Below are positions 23,801-37,900 of a DNA stretch of 64,000 nt, piece after piece. Source of the stretch: Pogonophryne albipinna (lineage: Eukaryota; Chordata; Actinopteri; Perciformes; Artedidraconidae); the NCBI GenBank assembly GCA_028583405.1, contig CM053256.1, forward strand, positions 9,055,210 through 9,119,209, in the 5' to 3' direction. Every line of letters begins with the position of its first letter. Within the stretch, counting starts at the first letter, position 1. The notes under the pieces were generated by a model, which searched no databases, was not told the origin of the DNA, and saw only the letters and a list, made by a program, of their open reading frames with translations. Both the position numbers and the translations under genes were made by a program.

Positions 23801-26800
23801 CGCTAAAATCAGCAAGTATTGAATGATGTGTGGAAAAATGAGAGCCGGACAAAACCCAGGGCTTATTATTATCAACCAGGGGGAAAAAGCAAGACACAAT
23901 TCATACCAATTCCTCAATATCCAAGTCTATAAAAGCTCATTTTCCTAGGATTCGTAGAGTGGTACCTGGCTTGGTTGATGCCTGGACCAAACCCCAGGCT
24001 GAATTTGGCCTCCTGCCTGCAATCAGGTCACTCTGATGAGGTTTCAAGCCATCGGTCAGCAAGCTGTGCAGTGCAGTGCAGAGGCACTGCAGCACCAGAC
24101 GGCCCAGAGATGGATTTATAGTGCTGTCTCCTGATAAAGCCTGAGGACGGGAGAGGAGAGGGAGGGAGAGGAAGAAGATGACGTGCAGTGATAGGGAGAG
24201 ACAAGGGAATGGAAGAGAAAGAATGACTCAAGAGAGAGGGAGGAGAGAAGAAATAGGACAAATGAATGGGGGTCAGTATGATGTGATGAGACATGATTTA
24301 GGGGATTGGAGTTAGTTTATAAAGAGAGTCTTGAGTCTACAAGATTGGGTTATCTAAAGATATTCTAGTACCTTGTTAACTGAGAGAGACTGAGGAGAGA
24401 CAGAGCAAAATATTTAGAGTCAGAACAAGAAGGAAGGGAGGGAAAGTATTTTCAATGATAAACAAATCAATATGTTTCATCACCAAGAGTGAGGTACACA
24501 TTGATTGATAGTTAAACAAAAAACAAACGACTTGTTTATGTTATTCAAAATATGTAAATTCAGCTGTGACTGACCTTCTGAACTACAGTCCGAGAAGAGC
24601 TGAACTGGGCCAAGATGGCTTCCACTGCCACACTGACGGCACTGACCAGAGCTGGAGGGAAGAACAATACATTGCAGTTAATATGTAGGAGATATGGACA
24701 TATATCAAGGACAAAGACACACAGTTGGACAGGTGAACACAAACACACACCTTTTTTTTCCTGCAGGCACAGAGAGGACAGGCCCAGACCTCTCATTGGA
24801 TGCTTCACATCTTCGCCCATCCAGGATGCCTCTGTCCTCTGAACAGAGCCAGCGAATGAGACACTGCGAACAGCTGACAGCAACAGCAGAAGAGCAATTA
24901 CTTACTGTAATTTGTATAAAAGAATACAAATTCAACAGATTAAAAAAGATGAGTCACAACAGAGAGCAATACCAAAACTAGAATATTAGTGTTAGTAGAA
25001 GCCATTAAGCAATGAGAAGAATTTGAGCAGGCAAATAAAAGCAGATGGTACTACTGACGGAAAACAGTGTGTGAGGACATCCTATAAATATTGGTTTACT
25101 GGTATTAGCTTTCAACATCTGTAAAAACAACTTTCTGTATGCCAAAGGGATAAACAGATTCCCATGCATTAATCTTGACTCACATTCAAACAATACACTC
25201 ATACATACTTAATATAAGCAAACATAGGAGGAACCTCTGAGCGTAGCGGGAAACAGTTGTTGAAGCTCAGTCAGGTTGTATACAATTACACATAATGTAT
25301 AAAGGGCAGGTGTTGTGTCCAGTGTAATGTTCATATAAATAGATTTATATAAACCAGTTATATAAATACAGACTATCACTTCATGAACAAGATGCAGTGA
25401 ATCTTAAAACATGTACTTTAAAATGCCTTCAATCTACACATACAAGGAAAACATGTTAACTCAATTTCACAACATCATGGACTAGTTACTTGGGTTGTGC
25501 CTGGCATGTAATGTATGTTTACATTTCAACACATCGTGCATAAAACAAAAACAACATGGAGACTGACCGGACGAGACAGACACAAAGACAGACAGACGGA
25601 CAGACAGAGGAAGACAAAGAAAGAAAGTGATGATAGTGACTCCAGACAGGAAGAGCTGTCACTCCATTGAAGGCCCTTTGCAGATTTGAAAGGACAGTGA
25701 AGATAAGACGTGTCAGATGACCTGCAGGGAGCTACCTTCTGATGCAGCCACAGTTCTTTCAAATCTGCAAATCCCTCGGGTCGCAAAACAAAAGTGTTAG
25801 GGACACTATATCCAGGTCAGAAACAGACAGTAAGAAAGACAGACGGACGTGCTTGCAAGCAAGATGTCAGACAAATAGAAAGAGAGTTTAAGACGTGGGG
25901 AGAGAGAAGAGAGAGAGAAATCTTACTCGCCACGTGTGACTGCGGAGGAGCCTGGTAGAGTTTTGGGGGAAGGGGGGGCGCCCTTGGCGGTATAGGAGGG
26001 TAAAGGTTTGGATAGTAGAGGGGAGCAGCGAGGGCAGGCAAGGTGTGAGAGCGGGGGAAAAGCGGGGAGCTGAGGCGGAAGCCTGCAGTGCCTGGGGGGG
26101 GGGCTCCGGGGCGATGGGGAGGGGAGAGGGCACCGATAGGGGAGAGACGAGGAGGGGCTCCCCTGTGCAGAGGGCAGTTTTTAGGGTGGTACAGGTAATA
26201 TGTAGGGAGAGGAGGAAGCTCTTTGGATGTCCTGGCCTTGTTTCTGTTGTCTGTGTGAGAGTGTGGGCGCTTTTCTGAATGCAGCGAATCGAATGCGTTG
26301 ATACTGTTTGAATACGTCATCATAACATCTATGTTCTTATATGGGGTGGTGCAGCCTGGGGCCACTGTGGTGCCACTATCAGGTGTGTCTGACTTAACGT
26401 GTGTGCCTGAGTTACTGCAGTATAGGGAGTCAAAATGACAGGGAGAGTCAGACGCAAAGTCCCTCTGTGTGTTAAAGATAGTCCCATAATCACAAGGAGA
26501 GTCTACACTAACATCATCCAGGGATTCAAAGTTAAAGCCGAAGCTCATGTCAGTGCCAGAATCATCTCTGTGGATACAAGCTGAGCTGGCAGCAGGGGGG
26601 GTCGGTGTGTTGCAGTATTTGTCTTTGGACTCCCTGCCTGCATGGCTGTGGGGTCTGGGATCTGCAAAGGGCTGGGCGTTACAGTAGCCTGGGTGATAGG
26701 AAGGGAGGGCAGTGTGCAGGAAGTAGGGTTGGGAGGACTGGGCGAGGGACAGTGGTGGGGAGGAAACTACTTATTAAAAAAGCCAAAAATTGGAGCAGGA

Positions 26801-29800
26801 GTCAGGGTGGAGAGGGCAGGCGAACAAGCAAAGCGGTATGAAGGAGCAAAGCGGAGCAATGGACAAACAATGGAAACAACAGAATGGGATGGATAGGTGA
26901 GGAAAAACAGGGTATCAAGATAAAAGTAAAAAAATAAATGTGGCAGAGAAATGGGAAGGAGAGAGAGATGTCGAAAATGTTAGTGTCTGTCGAGAGAAAA
27001 ATGCACATGAGTGTATTCCAGCAGATATCGTCATCATGTAACATCATGCAGTAATGCAGAATTCAAACAGTTGATTGACAGTTACACATGAGAGTCAATG
27101 GAGTTGATTTATGAAGAGCAATAACCACAGTCTATCATTTAAAACGATTTAACACAACAGGAAATGATACCCTGGCCATAAAAGGATAACTGTTGAGCAG
27201 TTTTGCAGCTGCACGGTAGAAATACTCAGCATGTCAATCAGCCACTCATTCACCAATGACAGCATCATTAAAATGTCACCATCAATCACAAAGGTCCATC
27301 ATATTTCAATGTGAGGTTTACTTTACGGCATCTGCTTTCACTTTCTTTTCATACTTGAATTTGAGAGTTCACAGCACAGTGTTTTAAACGTTACTGCAGT
27401 GCGTGCCATCATCACCTCTGGATCACCTTCCTCTCTATGCCTGTCTGTCTTTCTCTTCTATACCTTTCGTTTTTTACATCCTTTTGCTTCCCCACCACCC
27501 CTCCCCTCTCCAGCAGCAAAGCATACAGTGTAATGCTGAGTCAGTCAACAGATAGCAGAGTTCTGCCCGTTCCTGCTCAATCACCATCTGCCTCTCTATG
27601 GATATTCAGAGACTGTAGCAACAACCGTTTTCATTACCTTCACTTACCTGTAACAGACTCCTAAGTTATGAGTTACAAAATCAGCTAAAAAACAATCATA
27701 CCTTTGTTAGACTTGAGCTGTCTTTGAACTGCAACACATGATACTTCCTATTTTTCTGGCACTGGCTCTCAGCCATTGGTCCATGTGCTAAGATCCACCC
27801 CTTGGGCTCTTAAAGGTGTACACACCTATTTCTGGCTTGTTGCAGTGGTTTTAGAGGGAAACTCCTGCAGCATAAAACTCATTAGTAATTCAGCGTTTTT
27901 TTATAACAATTAAGCAAATATAAAGTCTGAAATAATGTTAGAGTTTTAACATTGAGTTCTTGTAAAATCAGAGAGGTAATTTTACTTTAAAAATGTGAAG
28001 CCGATTGGGGAAGAATATGAGCAATTGAAATCCAACATATACCCTTTCAAACTATCTCATCCTTAGTTTTTATGTAGTATACTGCAGCACTGCATGAGAT
28101 AAGTAACTTGATCTTAGCTATCTGTGCCACTCTAGGGAGCGAGGGTGGGTGGGGGGTTTGGGAGCGGCGAGACAGGAGAGGTAGCAAGAGGAAAGCATCC
28201 CAAGTTGATGGGATGGACAACCAGTAAAGAGGCAGAGGAAACAAATACAAAAATATTTAAGAAATAAACTAAAAGAATGCAAAAAGAAGATTAAGGTAAA
28301 AAAAAAAGGGGGGAAGAAAGTGGAGAGCTCAGTGGGCGCTCCATAATCCCCCTCATTGGTCTGAAGAGCAGATGAATAATTAAATAAGGCAGTGATGACA
28401 TCACACTTTGATAACGAGTGCAGGAAAGACTGGCTGGAAAGTGTCCAACTTCCTCTTTCTCCTCATATTACGCTCACTCCCCTCACTGTCTGTATCCCTG
28501 CATCTCTCATTGGTGGTCATTTTCCCTCTGCAGCTTCACTCCCACTGTCTTGTTCACTTCACGTCTGCAATCACCTTCTGTTTATCTCTTGTCAACATGT
28601 ATCCATCACACATCATCCTTTCTGTGACTCATGCTTGTCCTTCATCTCGATGCTCTCGTTCCAAAAGCTACATATTTTCAATAAATGAGTCAACTCTTGC
28701 TTTTCTGATTTGTCCAAGATTGTAATTTGTGCATTACAGAAAAGCGATCACGTCTTTTCTCCATCTTTTTCTTTTCATCATCTGTCCATTCCAGATTAGT
28801 TGTGTTGTTAACATTTTTTATTTGACGTGTTTATTTTCTCCCTCACCCACACACACACCCATGCAGACCTTCTCCCCTATATCATTGAATTCAGCTGCTC
28901 TTTTATTAGCACTTGCATCATTTTGGTAATAATACTCACCTGTGGTTCTTGTTTCAAGAGTCCTTCCTCCATCGGCTCGTCCCCGCACCTCAACTTCCAA
29001 CACCACCTTTTCCTCCTCTTCTTCTTTCCCTTCGTTCTCCTCCCTCTTGACTCCTTCAACCTCCCACTCTCTGCTCGTGGTCCACAGGCTGCTGTCACTG
29101 ACCGAGCAGCCAATCTTCTGTATTGGGCACAGCTCGGGTTGTCTACCCTCCTCGTCAGCTCTCTGGAGCATTTCCTTCAGAGCGGCCATTGAAGTGAGGG
29201 CTGGTGGCGGCTGCATGAAGAAGGCCTGAGCCTGAGAAGTGTATTCCCATTCGTTGCCGTCTCCGCCTGCCATCTGTCGTCTCCACCTCAGGTTGTACAG
29301 GATGTCTGCATCTGGAGTGATAACGTTTGGGTCAGGGTCCGGATCAGTGATCACCTTTGTTTGCAGGAAGGTGCTCTTGTTGCCGTTACGAAGCTCTTTA
29401 AAAGTCGTGACGTGTGGAGCTGAACCTGGAGATGACCCCGATGAGCTGAGCTTCTTTTGACTTTCCACGTGAGATTTTCTCATTGCAAGGGGTGGAAGCT
29501 TTGGTGGGCCTTCACATTCAGGTGTGAACGCTATTAGCCAATCAAATCGATCAGGCTGTGCAGAGTTAGCCACAAGAGTGCTCACTTTGTGGGATGGCAC
29601 AGATGGGGGGATTGGGGGTAAAGGACGAGGAGGAGGTGGAGGGGGAGGTGAATCTAGCTCCTCTGCAGAATACCGGTAAGAGTCAAAGCTAATATTGTTT
29701 GCTTTAGTTTCATGTGTATTGCTAAAACCAGTGCTGTAATAGGGGTCAGAGGTCAGACCGCAGCTCCTCTTCTTCCTCCTCGCCATCTCAGTGAACGAGG

Positions 29801-32144
29801 TGGTTCTTTGTGTGCTCTCCGCTTCCTTGTTGGTTTCTTGAGCTATATATGCTATTCGATCTCCATCTAACTTGCCTCTGCTGCTCCATCCATCTCTGTA
29901 ACAATCCTTCTCCACCTCCCTCTCATTTAATCTGAACTCATAAGAATCCCCACACCTGGACGAGATATCATGATCTCCTTCATCCTCTAACCCTCCAACG
30001 CAAACACTGAGCTCTGGGCTGAGTTTGAGAAGCTCCGCTTGGGTCACTCCAGCAAGCATCAACAGCTTATGAATCTCTACATCTAGTACATGGAAGGATG
30101 GGGGAGAGGACAGGACAGGTGGAGGCGGAGGTGGTATGGCAGGGGGAGATGAGGAGGAGATTGAGATAACTGGCGGGGGAGGCAGAGGTGGGGGACGTGT
30201 GGTTGGCGGAGGGAGGGAAAGGGGGGTGCTTTCCTGTAGGGCCTGAAGAGCAGCGAGCCGCTGTGCCTCCTTCCTGGCAAGGTGACGCTTCCTAGGGGGA
30301 GGAATGGGAGGAGTTGGGGTGGGGAGTGATGGAGGCGGAGAAGGGATGGTGTAAAGAGTGAGGTAAGGGACAGGTTTAGAAGTTGGGAGGGGAGGAATGG
30401 AGGGTGGAGATGGAGGTAGGGGTTTCTCACATCTAAAAGTAGTGAAAGTGGGGGACGAGGAGTTAGGGGAGAAAGTAGACAGGGTGGGAGAGGTGGAGAC
30501 AGCCATGGAGGTCGTCTCCCTGCTGATATTGATGTAGGTGTGGAGGTCAGAGCTCACGCTGGCATGACGCGCTGGGGGTTTGGGGGGTCTCGGTGGCGGC
30601 CCGACAGGAGAAGAAGTGAGGGAATCAGGAAGGAGAGGGTCCTCACAGTCTGAAGGAGCCGTAAGATCAACCCCTGCATCTGAAAACTCCTGAGAGTCTC
30701 CCATCGCTCCTCTGCCGCTTTTATACAACTTCCAGGTAATGTCGATGTTGCCCATTTCATCCATTACATCTGAGAGATCTTGCTCCTCAAGATCCCCAAG
30801 ATCAAATCCCTTCTCGTGGAGTTTGGCGATGTAAGCCAGTTTTACTTCCCTGTTCACCTTCTCCAGGTGGTCCAGGTGGTCTAGTCGATCCCTCAGAACA
30901 TCCCAGTGTTGCTCCCCCTCAAGGTCCCAACGAGCCACTTGGATCACCTGGCTGAAGCGCTCCATTTTCCCAAACTCCCCTACTGACTCTAGAAAGTCAA
31001 GCAAACCTAGTTTGTTGACCTCTGAATCACCTTTGACTCCTAAGTAGTCTGGAGAAGGGGAGTCCAGGGCAGAGGGGTAACCCTCATCTGGGGAGCACGG
31101 GGGAATTGGGGAGTGTGACGTCAGGATGAAGGGGTTGCAGTTAAGAGGAAGGGATGGGGGTGAACGCGCAGGAGGCTTGCATTCAGGGGCTTGTGGGAGA
31201 GAGTGGTCTTTGGGGGACAGAGCGAGGGACAGATTATCTTCGTCGTGGGAAGAGCAGATGGAGGCGGATTGATCTGCACAGTCAGACTCCAGATCAGAGC
31301 AGGAGCTGATGGAAGTGGAGGACGAGGAGGTGGAGGAGGAGAGCGAGAACTCCAGTAAGGAGGGGAGACAGTCACAGCACGAGGGGACCAGGGTGTCATC
31401 ATCATCGTCGTCAGCCTCATCTTCATCATCATCAATATCAATATCCCCACTGTCTTCATCGTCATCTTCTTCCTCTACTTTGACATTTTTCTTGTTGTCC
31501 AGATCAGCGCTAGCTTCTGCGTTCTTGCCTTTGTTTTCCAGAGTGGCAGCAGGGCGGGCAGAGGCCTCTAGCTGGGCCTGCGCTTGTGACGGAGGCTGAG
31601 ACGGCTCCTTGGCTCCTTTCCCATCCTGCCTCTGTGGCAAGGGGGCCGGAGGAGGCGGTAGCTTCAGTTGCTGTCGGATAGAGATGGTGTTGTTGTTGTT
31701 GTGGTTATGGTTAAACATGCTGTTGTTGTCCTGCGGGGAGCGGCCATCGCAGCACAGACACGGGAGGCTCGGCTCGTTGCAGTTCGTGTCAAGAGGGAGA
31801 ACGGAGGGAAGTGGAGATGGAGCGGCCGCTGGTGCAATTTTGGCTGCGGCAGATGCACGAGTCTTGGGTTTGGGCTTAGCTGTTTTGGAGATGGTGGGGC
31901 CTTGTTGGCTCAACCTTTGCGAGACAAACCTGGACTGGGTGACCGGTGCTCGAGGCTGCACCCCCACCCTGGTCCTGGTGGCTGCAACAGGGGTTTTGGT
32001 AACTCGGCGTGGGGAGGCCGTGGCGATCGTGTTCATGTTCTTATCCTCCCTCTGAGACTTCAGTCCAGCCACGGTATTGGTCCGCCTGCTGACGTCAAAG
32101 CGCCGCGGCTTTGGAGGCTGAGAGGAGCCGCTAGAGGACTGCAT
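20826..32144 (-). CDS. rusc1: RUSC1, RUN and SH3 domain-containing protein 1
   Basis: Ten coding exons in transcript order: 32144-28940, 26766-25927, 24651-24575, 24140-23966, 23634-23529, 23396-23350, 22891-22389, 22305-22076, 21910-21743, 20994-20826. All phases agree and give 1839 codons, about twice human RUSC1. Residues 1-1348 are Pro/Ser-rich and low-complexity, with an acidic run near 240 (plus 31385-31480), an Asp/Leu-rich helical segment around 430-490, and polyproline SH3-type ligands. The RUN domain spans about 1349-1530 and shares FSSSRTVVQK, TDGLKP, LLGLLNTK and LLVLQPLSLLTFNLDLLFQ with mammals. The SH3 domain is residues 1786-1839 (ELSF, DWIRC, VPIGYTSL at the end). RUSC1 is a cytoplasmic adaptor in vesicle transport and neurotrophin signalling. 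RUSC2 is similar in length, but the neighbours FDPS and ASH1L point to RUSC1. Confidence 0.92.
21428..21575 (+). mobile_element. tRNA-derived SINE
   Basis: A tRNA-like head (GTAGAGCAGTA ... GTGGCCTGGGTCTTGAATCTG, with a degenerate B box) is followed by TGTCATCCCCAATTTCCCCC and a pyrimidine-rich tail, the layout of common teleost tRNA SINEs. It lies in the last rusc1 intron. A functional tRNA is unlikely because the arms do not pair properly. Confidence 0.5.
26767..28939 (-). other. rusc1: rusc1 intron 1 (between the two large coding exons)
   Basis: The donor CACAG|GTGAGT at 28939 joins an acceptor ending at 26767, and the G|TT codon split fits. No other gene or repeat could be supported inside it. 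Confidence 0.7.
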
Positions 32145-33870
32145 GGTTGGAAAGGGACTTTTAAGTATTCTCTGATATTTTTGTTGCTATAGAAACAAGT
32201 GTTGAAAAGGCAGGACGGATCCAAACAATGACGCGCGGTGACGGTCACATCTTGGCTTGACTCCCAAGATCCTGTAACATCAAAGGAGGGGAGACACACA
32301 GTGAATAACGACTAGCAGCAAAATTCTTCTCTGCAAACGTAGACCGTTTTCTTGCTCTTAACATGTTTTCACCAAAGTCTTTGAAGTTTAAACCCACCAT
32401 CTGGACTATTCATTAAAATGATTAATTATCTCAGCCCAATTCCTGGGAGGATACAACAACAATCATATGAACACAAACTGTCTTACACACAGCACTGTAG
32501 AAAAGAAAAAGGATCAACACAAAAGGATTATAATCAAACTAACATAAATAGTAAATAAAAAAACAGACAGAAAAGGAATCAGCAACTATATTGATTTTCA
32601 ATTAATCTTTTAAGTCAAATATTCACTGGTTCCAACTTCTCAAATGTGAATACTCGTATGTGTTTGGACTCTTTTATGAAAGAAAACGGAACATTTAGAC
32701 CATCGGTCGGACTAAACAAGAGATTTTTATTTTTTGTAAATATTCAGATGCCTAGAGAATTGCTCAGTTACACCAATACTTGAAAATGTCCATATGTTTT
32801 TTAGGGTGCATGTTTGCCTCAATATGCTGTCTCCCTGGCATTCAAATTCAGAAAACAGCCATCCACAAATATTAAGAATCCCCATGATAATAATTGTCAG
32901 CTAATTCCTCGCTTAATAACTGTCACTCATAATCTTCATCAGTCACTCATGTTCAGCTCCACTGAGCACTGATTATCATGATTTATACTATCTCCATCTG
33001 TGCCAGCCCTTCCTTACAAGTTGACAAGAGGCCTAGGATGTAGATCAAAAGAGATAACGTTACAAAAAACACACAGTACCTGAAGCAATGACTTAAAATG
33101 TAACTGGAGCATGAAATAATCTAGCAGCAGCTCTGAACAACACTGAGTCTGCCTTTTTAAAACCCACCAAAGCTATTACTCATATATTCCTCCACAGTGC
33201 CCTTCACATCAGTGAGGAATATAAATCACTCTAGTAAGCTAGCACTAGGCCTTCGTCGGAATGAACATTGAAGCCAACAAAGCCACGAAATAAAACAAAA
33301 ATAACAGCAAATGTACATATGTAATTTAACCCGTTCACAGTATTTACCCCATGCATTTATTGATCCAACAGAGCTGATGGAGACAGGGAGGAGGAGGGGG
33401 GGGGGAGGAGGGGTATCTCCATCCGCATCGCCCTCATATAGCCCACAGGCCCCTACTATTTCTCAAATATTACACATAATATTAAGATTGCAGTTAAAAC
33501 CGATGATAATAATAATATGTTTTGTCTCAAAAATATGCGTTAAATGTCACTGTTAATAGCGGAATGCATGTTCCTTGATACGCAGGCTCCGTGTGGAAAT
33601 AGCAGCTTTCGCTAATCCGACCACACTATGCAGGTTTAATAGAAAACATATTATTTGTTTAAAGATATGTATATAGAATGACACAAAATACGGACTCGAC
33701 TCACAGTCAGATTCAGGTAAAGATGGATGAAGGTCTCCATCTCGTCGCGCTCGCTCACATCCCAGTCCGTGTGAAAGTGACTCTCTCTCCGACGGCAGCC
33801 TCAGCATGTCTTCTCGCGAGCGTCCGACAAACCATCGCCCCCCACCCCCCTCCCAACCCAACCCAACCCA
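32145..33870 (-). promoter_or_regulatory. rusc1: rusc1 5' leader and promoter region
   Basis: A minus-strand acceptor (TGTTACAG) gives a leader exon from 32271 to the ATG at 32144. A CpG-rich block at 33710-33860 with a donor (CTGACT|GTGAGT) is the likely first non-coding exon and promoter. The 1.4-kb interval between them is an AT-rich intron with no gene seen. Confidence 0.45.
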
Positions 33871-33879
33871 ACCAGACCC

Positions 33880-34922
33880 CACCCCTCACTTGGCTTATCA
33901 TCACATTCAATTTATCTTATGTCATTTTCAGCTTCAAGTCCTTCAAATTATTAGTTTTGAGGTGAAGAGCCTCATTTGCCTGTGATATCATCCTATCTGC
34001 AGCTCATCCATGTATTTATTAATCTGCTTTAAGAAAATTAACTAACATACAATCCTCCTCACATATCCCAACTACTGCTTCTAGTCGTGATTGTAATCAT
34101 CTATTAATGTGTCAACTATATTCTTGATCAAATAATAATGTCAAAAATTCCCACTATATTCAGCCCATTATTGAATTACTATCATACATGGAAAAATAAG
34201 CATTGTCATTTTTGTAAAATAAATGGCTGAAACATTGAATAGATAATCAAAACAATATATTTCATATAAGTATTGTATATATATTATTGAAACAATTTAC
34301 AGTTTTTTGCTTTACAATCATCAAAAACATGTAATAGAAAGAAATATAGTCTTCACATTATTATTTATTTAAAGATATAACATTCAGTTCAGTACAGATT
34401 TTACAGCAGCAATATGAAAAAATATATGGAATTAGAAAGATGCCCTTTGACAGAGTGCATCTGCTGTCATAAATGTACTGTTACTTGTAGTCCCTAACCA
34501 ACAAATACATCTGTATTTAAACAATTACAACTATTTCTATGTTTCTCTATCCTGCTCTGCATTCAACAGTGCACACTTCTATGAATGCTACAGCATATGT
34601 GAATCATTTCACATTCTTCAATCTACAGGTTTCTTCAATAGAGAAAACAACACACTGTTGATTATGCATTGCGTTCAATAAATAGGTAGCATGGACCAGA
34701 AGAGGCAGGCTGTTTAATGACAGTCACAACCAGATATCTACAAACAGCCGCCACGATAAGAAACTGCCTGCAGGATTTTTAAGAGCTGTTCGGGTCATGC
34801 TGATCGGAGTCAGCCGCCCATGTCCTTGACAAACCCTCTTTAATAATGGCGAGGAGTTAATCTGAGTGTCATGGACAAACCCAAAATGGGCCAGGCTCAT
34901 ACATCTGACACTGTTTGTCCTC
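33880..34922 (-). other. rusc1-fdps intergenic DNA and fdps 3'UTR
   Basis: AT-rich, no ORF of note. AATAAA on the minus strand at 34364-34369 is a plausible fdps poly(A) signal, giving a 3'UTR of about 560 bp. The rest is intergenic. Confidence 0.45.
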
Positions 34923-37900
34923 TCACTTGTTCCTCTTGTATATTTTCTTAGCAAAGTTGAGGAAGACTGAGTGGGGAAGGTTTTGAGCGTGACACGCGAT
35001 GAGTTTCTGTAGCCGCTGGTAGCTCTCTTCCTCATATTTGTGGTACAAAGCTGGCATTTGCAGGGTGTTGAACAGAGCTTTGACCTGCTCCACACAGGCA
35101 TCATCATGTTGCGCGTAACATGCCTACAAGAGGAGAGGAAGACAGATTTAAGTTTTGCACATCATCTTCAAGAAAGCAACTCAGATAGAACTTTTTTAAA
35201 CGTTTGTGTCGGGGGCCACATCCTACAGGGAAGAGTTCAGAGGTCAGAACCATAGAAAACATAGTTTCTCTGTTCTAGCACATTAATACAATAAGTCATG
35301 TTTTTATGTACGTTTTAATAAATATTTGTATCTATTGCAGAGAAGCAATTCTGTTTGTTTGAATTGTTACATTAGGTATTATGACCTGTTTTTATTTTAT
35401 TAGACATAGGGAGTATTAAAAGATTTGTAAGAAGGGACACTTATATAGTCACACAGTTCTGCATTTCTATCTTTTAAAACACCATTTTACTACACTTACT
35501 TGAAGAATGACCAATTTTCTTATGGTGGTATATTTTGCGTTAATAACATTTAATCAAAAGGAAAATTTGAGAATCTGTCGACTAGTAATTGATTGAATTT
35601 AAATGTACAGTTCTGAGATGTAATTATATCATTGTATTTTATCTGTTGCATATACTAACCAAATGTTAAGTATTTATGCATACTTCTTATAATTTTGTGA
35701 TCGAAATAGGGAGTAAACCCACCGAGTGAATTCATGGTAGGCCTACATTATAGTGAAATACCACACTTTAAAAATTGAATTTATGGGCTGGCAACAAATT
35801 CCCTGCAATTATATCTAACCATAATTGGAATACAAGTTATTTGGATATATAAAAGTGTTAAAACAGAGGGTTGTTATCTAAAGTCCCACCTCGAGCTCTG
35901 CTCTCTGTTCAGCAGTCATTATTTCCAGGGCCGTCACCACCAGCCAGCTGCATTTATTATCCTGGATGTCAGTACCAATCTTTCCGGTCACAGCAGGGTC
36001 TCCGTAACAGTCCAAGTAGTCATCCTGCAAATGATACACATAGGGTGGTTTTCAACACTGAATAGTCTGATGCAAATGATTCAATACGTGACGGGAAAGA
36101 GGGATGACGTGTTTAAGGAATTACCTGTATTTGAAAGAACTCTCCCATCTCAAGTAAGATGTGTTTGGCATTATTGTGTTCCTCCTCACTCTCAATTCCT
36201 GCCTGAAAAAGTAAGGTGAAGTAGTTAAGACAAATATTTGATTGATACTACTCTGTTTCACTTGTACACACGACAAAAGTAAAGAAACAAACTCACCATG
36301 TACATTGAAGCTGCTACTGGGAGATAAAATGAGTAAAAGGCTGTCTTGTATTTTACAATAGCTTTGTATCTGAAAGACAAGAACAGAATCAAATATTCAC
36401 ATTTATTTTTGGAAGCAACATCCTTCTCTGAACATTTATTTACTGATTTTCTTCACTACCTTGCCATTGTAAATCTGCTGAGGTCAATCTGACCAAGGGG
36501 GGCCGTCATGAGGTCCAGAGCTTGACCGAGCTCGGTCTGGAAAGTGGTCTGAAACAGCGGTAACATGCAGTAAGAACAATGTGTCAATGTGTAGGCCTGT
36601 TTAATCAATCCGGACGTAAAGTACCTCAGTAAATAGCTCCAGTAAGTGGACGTAGTAGGGCTGCTCCCGGCAATGTCTGCGCAGAAGTCTGTAGATCGTC
36701 GCTTCCAAGAGAAACGAATCATTGATGGCATCCAGACCAATCCCATCCTTCAAAACAAACACACATGATTCACCTGAGATACTGAGCACACCATTAATAG
36801 TGGAAAATGAATAATCACATATCAACAAACAAGGAGTTTGAGTATCTTTTTGTAAAATATAAAGCCTCACCTTTTTGTACCAGCAGGGTTGTCCTCTCCG
36901 AGTCACAGATCCATCCATCATATCATCTGCCACCAGGAAAAATGCCTGAAGCTGCGAGCAAAAGAGACACAGTCGTAACACTTTCCTAATGACCGAGAGA
37001 ACGTAACACCCTGGCAAAGTGTCATCACAGCAGTCAGTCTGAGTCTGTGCTGGTTGTGATGACACATTAGGAGCACATAACAGCTTTACCTTCCTCCAAC
37101 CCCCCCACAACTGTGTAACCATGATCATGTGGAGCTCAGGTCTGAATAAAGTATTAAACAAATAACATGGTTAAAGATATTGTGAATTCATTGTTTTAAG
37201 GTGTAATGAACCACCGTGTTTTATTCCATATTTCCTATACCAGTTTTCTTTTGCCAGACCTCTTTTACTTACACTTGCCAAGATAAAGGCTACAATACAC
37301 AGGCTCAACTTTAAAGCATAAGGCTGACTGTATTTTGTATATTTCTTATTTTATGTTAATTACTTCTGATGCAATTGTAAGTCCTGTTTTTCATTGCATC
37401 TTAGTTTATTTTTGTTTTTTTGTGCACATCCTAAATATACTTTTTACGTTTTTAAATGTAAGGTTTATTGTAAGAAAAACACAAAACATCTATTTACCAA
37501 CTCAATGCACCATCCCACAACCAGGGCCCTCTGCACGGTCTCCTGTGTGAGCTCAGTGGGCGGGAGTAGCTCCCTCAGTGAGCCAATCACAGACAGGCCT
37601 CGGTTCCTCTTGCCTCCAGGGGAGTTGTACACCAAAACCTAAGAGGAAAACAGGCGCAGGTAGGATCAAAATGAAGTAGCAGTCCACTCCTGCACCTGTC
37701 AGAGGAAACAAAGCATGACACCATACATACCTCTCTTAACCTGCTGAGTGCGTCAGCCAGCGCCGGGTCAGATAAGTCCCTCTCTGAAAGCTCCGTCACC
37801 AGCTCGTCAAACTGGGCTTCAAACAACTGAGGGTCCGACAGCAACGCCTTTTTGCTGCTGTGCGTCCCATTGCAAATGCTGTCTCCCTGGATAGACGAGG

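Noticed and set aside
25736..25764. A 29-bp candidate rusc1 exon (NLKELWLHQK) between coding exon 2 and the RUN exons
   Set aside because: It has fair splice signals and a plausible peptide, but it ends in phase 0 while the next exon (24651) needs one carried base. Joining 25927 directly to 24651 is phase-correct.
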